Of a stretch of 35,522 bases of DNA, positions 34,223 to 35,522 are shown one piece after another. The notes below the pieces were generated by a model. It was not told where the DNA came from. It made no database searches and saw only the letters and a list, made by a program, of their open reading frames with translations. Positions within the stretch are counted from its first letter, which is position 1. Every line of letters begins with the position of its first letter. The stretch is from assembly GCF_000186865.1 (NCBI RefSeq), contig NW_008705567.1:327574-363095 (forward strand), in the 5' to 3' direction. The stretch comes from Aureococcus anophagefferens (taxonomy: Eukaryota; Sar; Pelagophyceae; Pelagomonadales; Pelagomonadaceae). Made by a program: the position numbers and the translations under genes.

Positions 34223-35522
34223 CGCGCGAGCTCGACGCCGACGTCGTCGTCGATGCCGTTGCGCGTGAGGTTGACCTCGCGGACCGCGGCGGCGAGCTTG
34301 AAGTCGAGGCCGTCGACGGGCTCGCCTGCGTCGCGCGCGCGCGTTCGCCCGCGCGCGCGCGCCGCGAAAAGGGCGCCGGAGCCGCGCGCGAGAAGGCCGC
34401 GAGGGCCGCGCGCGCGCCGTCGTCGCTGATCTTGTTGTTCGAGAGGTTGAGGATCTCGAGGGCCTTGTTCCCCCGCGCGTAGTCCGCGCCGCCGGCCGAC
34501 ACGAGCGGCTCGAGCGGCGGCACCTCCTCGACGTTCGGCGGGAGCCTGCGCGGCGCCCCCGCGGTCCGGCGCGCGCGCGCGGCGCGCGACGTCGCGCGCG
34601 CGCGCGCGCCCCGCGCTCCCGCGCGGGCGGCCGCAGCTCGCCGGGCTTGGCCTTGGGCTTCTTGCCCGAGGCGATGGCCTTGTTGAGGTCCGCGAGGCGG
34701 CCGAGCGCGGCCTCGTGGGCCGCCTGGGCGGGAAAAGGGTGATTCAACGTCGCTTCAATGTGAGTGTGCCGCGCGCGCGCGTTCCGGAAAAAGCATCCAC
34801 GCGTCGAGACCGTTCCGAGAGACAATCGCTCGTCCAAAAATCAGCCGAAACGAGTGGAACATGGCCGCGATCGGAGCCTTTGACGTTGGGAAGTTCGCTC
34901 TCTTGTGCCGCCCCGCGGGCCGCCTTGGCCGCGTCGTCGACGGGCCCGCCGACGAGCGTCGCCGCGGCGGCGGCCGCCGTGCCGTCGCCGCACGCGTTGT
35001 TCGAGAGGCTCAGGGTCTTGAGCATGGTGTTGTAGCGCGCGGCGCCGACGACGGCGGCGCCGCCGGCGTCGCCGATGCCGTTGTCGAAGAGGTTGAGCGT
35101 GAGGACCCACGTGTTGCGCGCGAGCGCGTCCGCGACGGCGCGCGCGCCGCCGTCGCCGAGGCCGTCGCCGCGGAGGCTCACGGCGCGCGCGGGCACGTTC
35201 TCCGCGAGGAACCGGGCGAAGACGCACGCCGGGTCCGGCGCGGGCGCGGCCTCGTCGCCGGGCGCCTCCGCGTCCGGCGCGGGCGCCTCGGCGCGCGGCA
35301 GCGGGTTGTACTCCACCGCGACCTGCGCGCGACTCACACGGTGACGCGCTCAAGTCGACGTCGACGGAGCCGACGGTCGGACGATTCGCGCGCGCTCGTC
35401 GAGCGCTCCGCGGCGCGCGCGAGCCGACGACCCCCGCGTCGAAGTCGGCTCGAAGGCGCGCGGACCGTCGCCTTCTCGAGCGTGAGGCACCGGGGCACCG
35501 TCGCCGCGAGGAGCTCGACGGC
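34195..35522 (-). CDS. Leucine-rich-repeat (RNI-like) protein, 5' end outside window
   Basis: Exons: 35522-35466 (partial), 35322-34924, 34723-34632, 34545-34388 and 34325-34195. Phases agree throughout and the stop is TGA at 34195-34197. LRR units of the ribonuclease-inhibitor type are visible: A-V-S-L-R-G-D-G-L-G-D-G-G-A-R-A-V-A-D-A-L, L-T-L-N-L-F-D-N-G-I-G-D-A-G-G, L-K-T-L-S-L-S-N-N-A-C-G-D-G, L-E-I-L-N-L-S-N-N-K-I-S-D-D-G and V-R-E-V-N-L-T-R-N-G-I-D-D-D-V. A basic linker (A-S-G-K-K-P-K-A-K-P-G-E-L) sits between repeats. Introns: decayed family B introner, family A introner, and two CG-only introns of 86 and 62 bp with GC donors. This is likely a protein-binding scaffold of the tropomodulin/RanGAP-like kind; no enzyme domain. 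Confidence 0.8.
34724..34915 (-). mobile_element. Introner, family A copy 4 (192 bp)
   Basis: On the gene strand the duplications are GCGGCCCG (upstream, 34916-34923) and GCGGCCCA (downstream, 34716-34723), one mismatch. The intron is 34923 down to 34724, GC-AG, 200 bp, phase 0, giving D-A-A-K|A-A-H-E-A-A-L-G. Same orientation relative to its gene as the other clear family A copies. Confidence 0.92.
35323..35465 (+). mobile_element. Decayed family B introner forming an intron
   Basis: The minus-strand intron GT(35465)...CGCGCAG(35323), 143 bp, joins E-K-A-T to V-A-V-E-Y-N-P-L in phase 0. The interior keeps the order of family B landmarks in GC-raised form: TTCGAGCCGACTTCGA, GCTCGACGAGCG, AATCGTCCGACCGTCGGCT and GTCGACTTGAGCG. 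It is shorter than intact copies and the duplication is blurred. Confidence 0.65.

Noticed and set aside
1..35522. CRISPR arrays, rRNA, bacterial operons or attachment sites
   Set aside because: No spaced identical repeats with unique spacers, no rRNA-like sequence and no prokaryotic signals were seen.

Overview
The window looks like nuclear DNA of a GC-rich microalga, most likely a stramenopile close to the pelagophyte Aureococcus. This is inferred from several features. Exons are very GC-rich and genes are compact. Several N-termini look like heterokont plastid or secretory leaders (for example A-L-A-F near residue 15 of the protein at 31310-31663). NBP35 is of the plant type, and there are SHAQK[Y/H]F MYB and HSF regulators. 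Most tellingly, many introns are near-identical ~200 bp transposon-like introner elements, a phenomenon known from Aureococcus and Micromonas. Nothing bacterial (operons, Shine-Dalgarno sites, CRISPR) is present.

Layout: 1-2140 holds a partial minus-strand gene, a palindromic GAATGACGG cluster and a degenerate protein-repeat locus with an inverted copy. 2140-3846 is mostly non-coding, with one small gene and a hAT-like MITE. 3847-7547 carries a heat-shock-factor gene, a foldback element, a coiled-coil gene and a small membrane protein. 7913-16669 has a large ankyrin protein, a DDX21-like helicase, an RPA12-like RNA polymerase I subunit, NBP35 and a fibrillin-like gene that runs into an assembly gap (16670-17067). 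17068-26304 is the introner-dense part: a CmoB-like methyltransferase gene, a MYB gene, and on the minus strand an O-fucosyltransferase-like gene that may be fused to a second methyltransferase. 26483-35522 has a MATE transporter, a lower-GC ankyrin gene, a prolyl 4-hydroxylase, a small plastid-type protein, a broken locus, a cation-efflux transporter and a leucine-rich-repeat gene cut by the window end.

The main result is the introner system. I count 11 clear copies in two families, plus at least three decayed ones. Family A has four copies, each exactly 192 bp. Family B has seven copies of 199-205 bp. Each clear copy is flanked by an 8 bp target-site duplication (perfect in 7, one mismatch in 3, two mismatches in 1). 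The element's last two bases are the AG acceptor, and the first two bases of the upstream duplication are the donor. Removing duplication plus element restores the reading frame in all 11 cases. The donor is GC in 8 of 11 and GT in 3. Both families share a central core, and GC-rich introns of similar length in the same genes look like aged copies.

The genes do not form one pathway. They cover transcription and ribosome biogenesis (HSF, MYB, DDX21-like, RPA12-like), cytosolic Fe-S assembly (NBP35), secretory-pathway modification (O-fucosyltransferase, prolyl hydroxylase), plastid functions (fibrillin, small plastid-type proteins) and transport (MATE, CDF). Exon coordinates in the evidence fields were worked out by hand from reading frame and splice dinucleotides.
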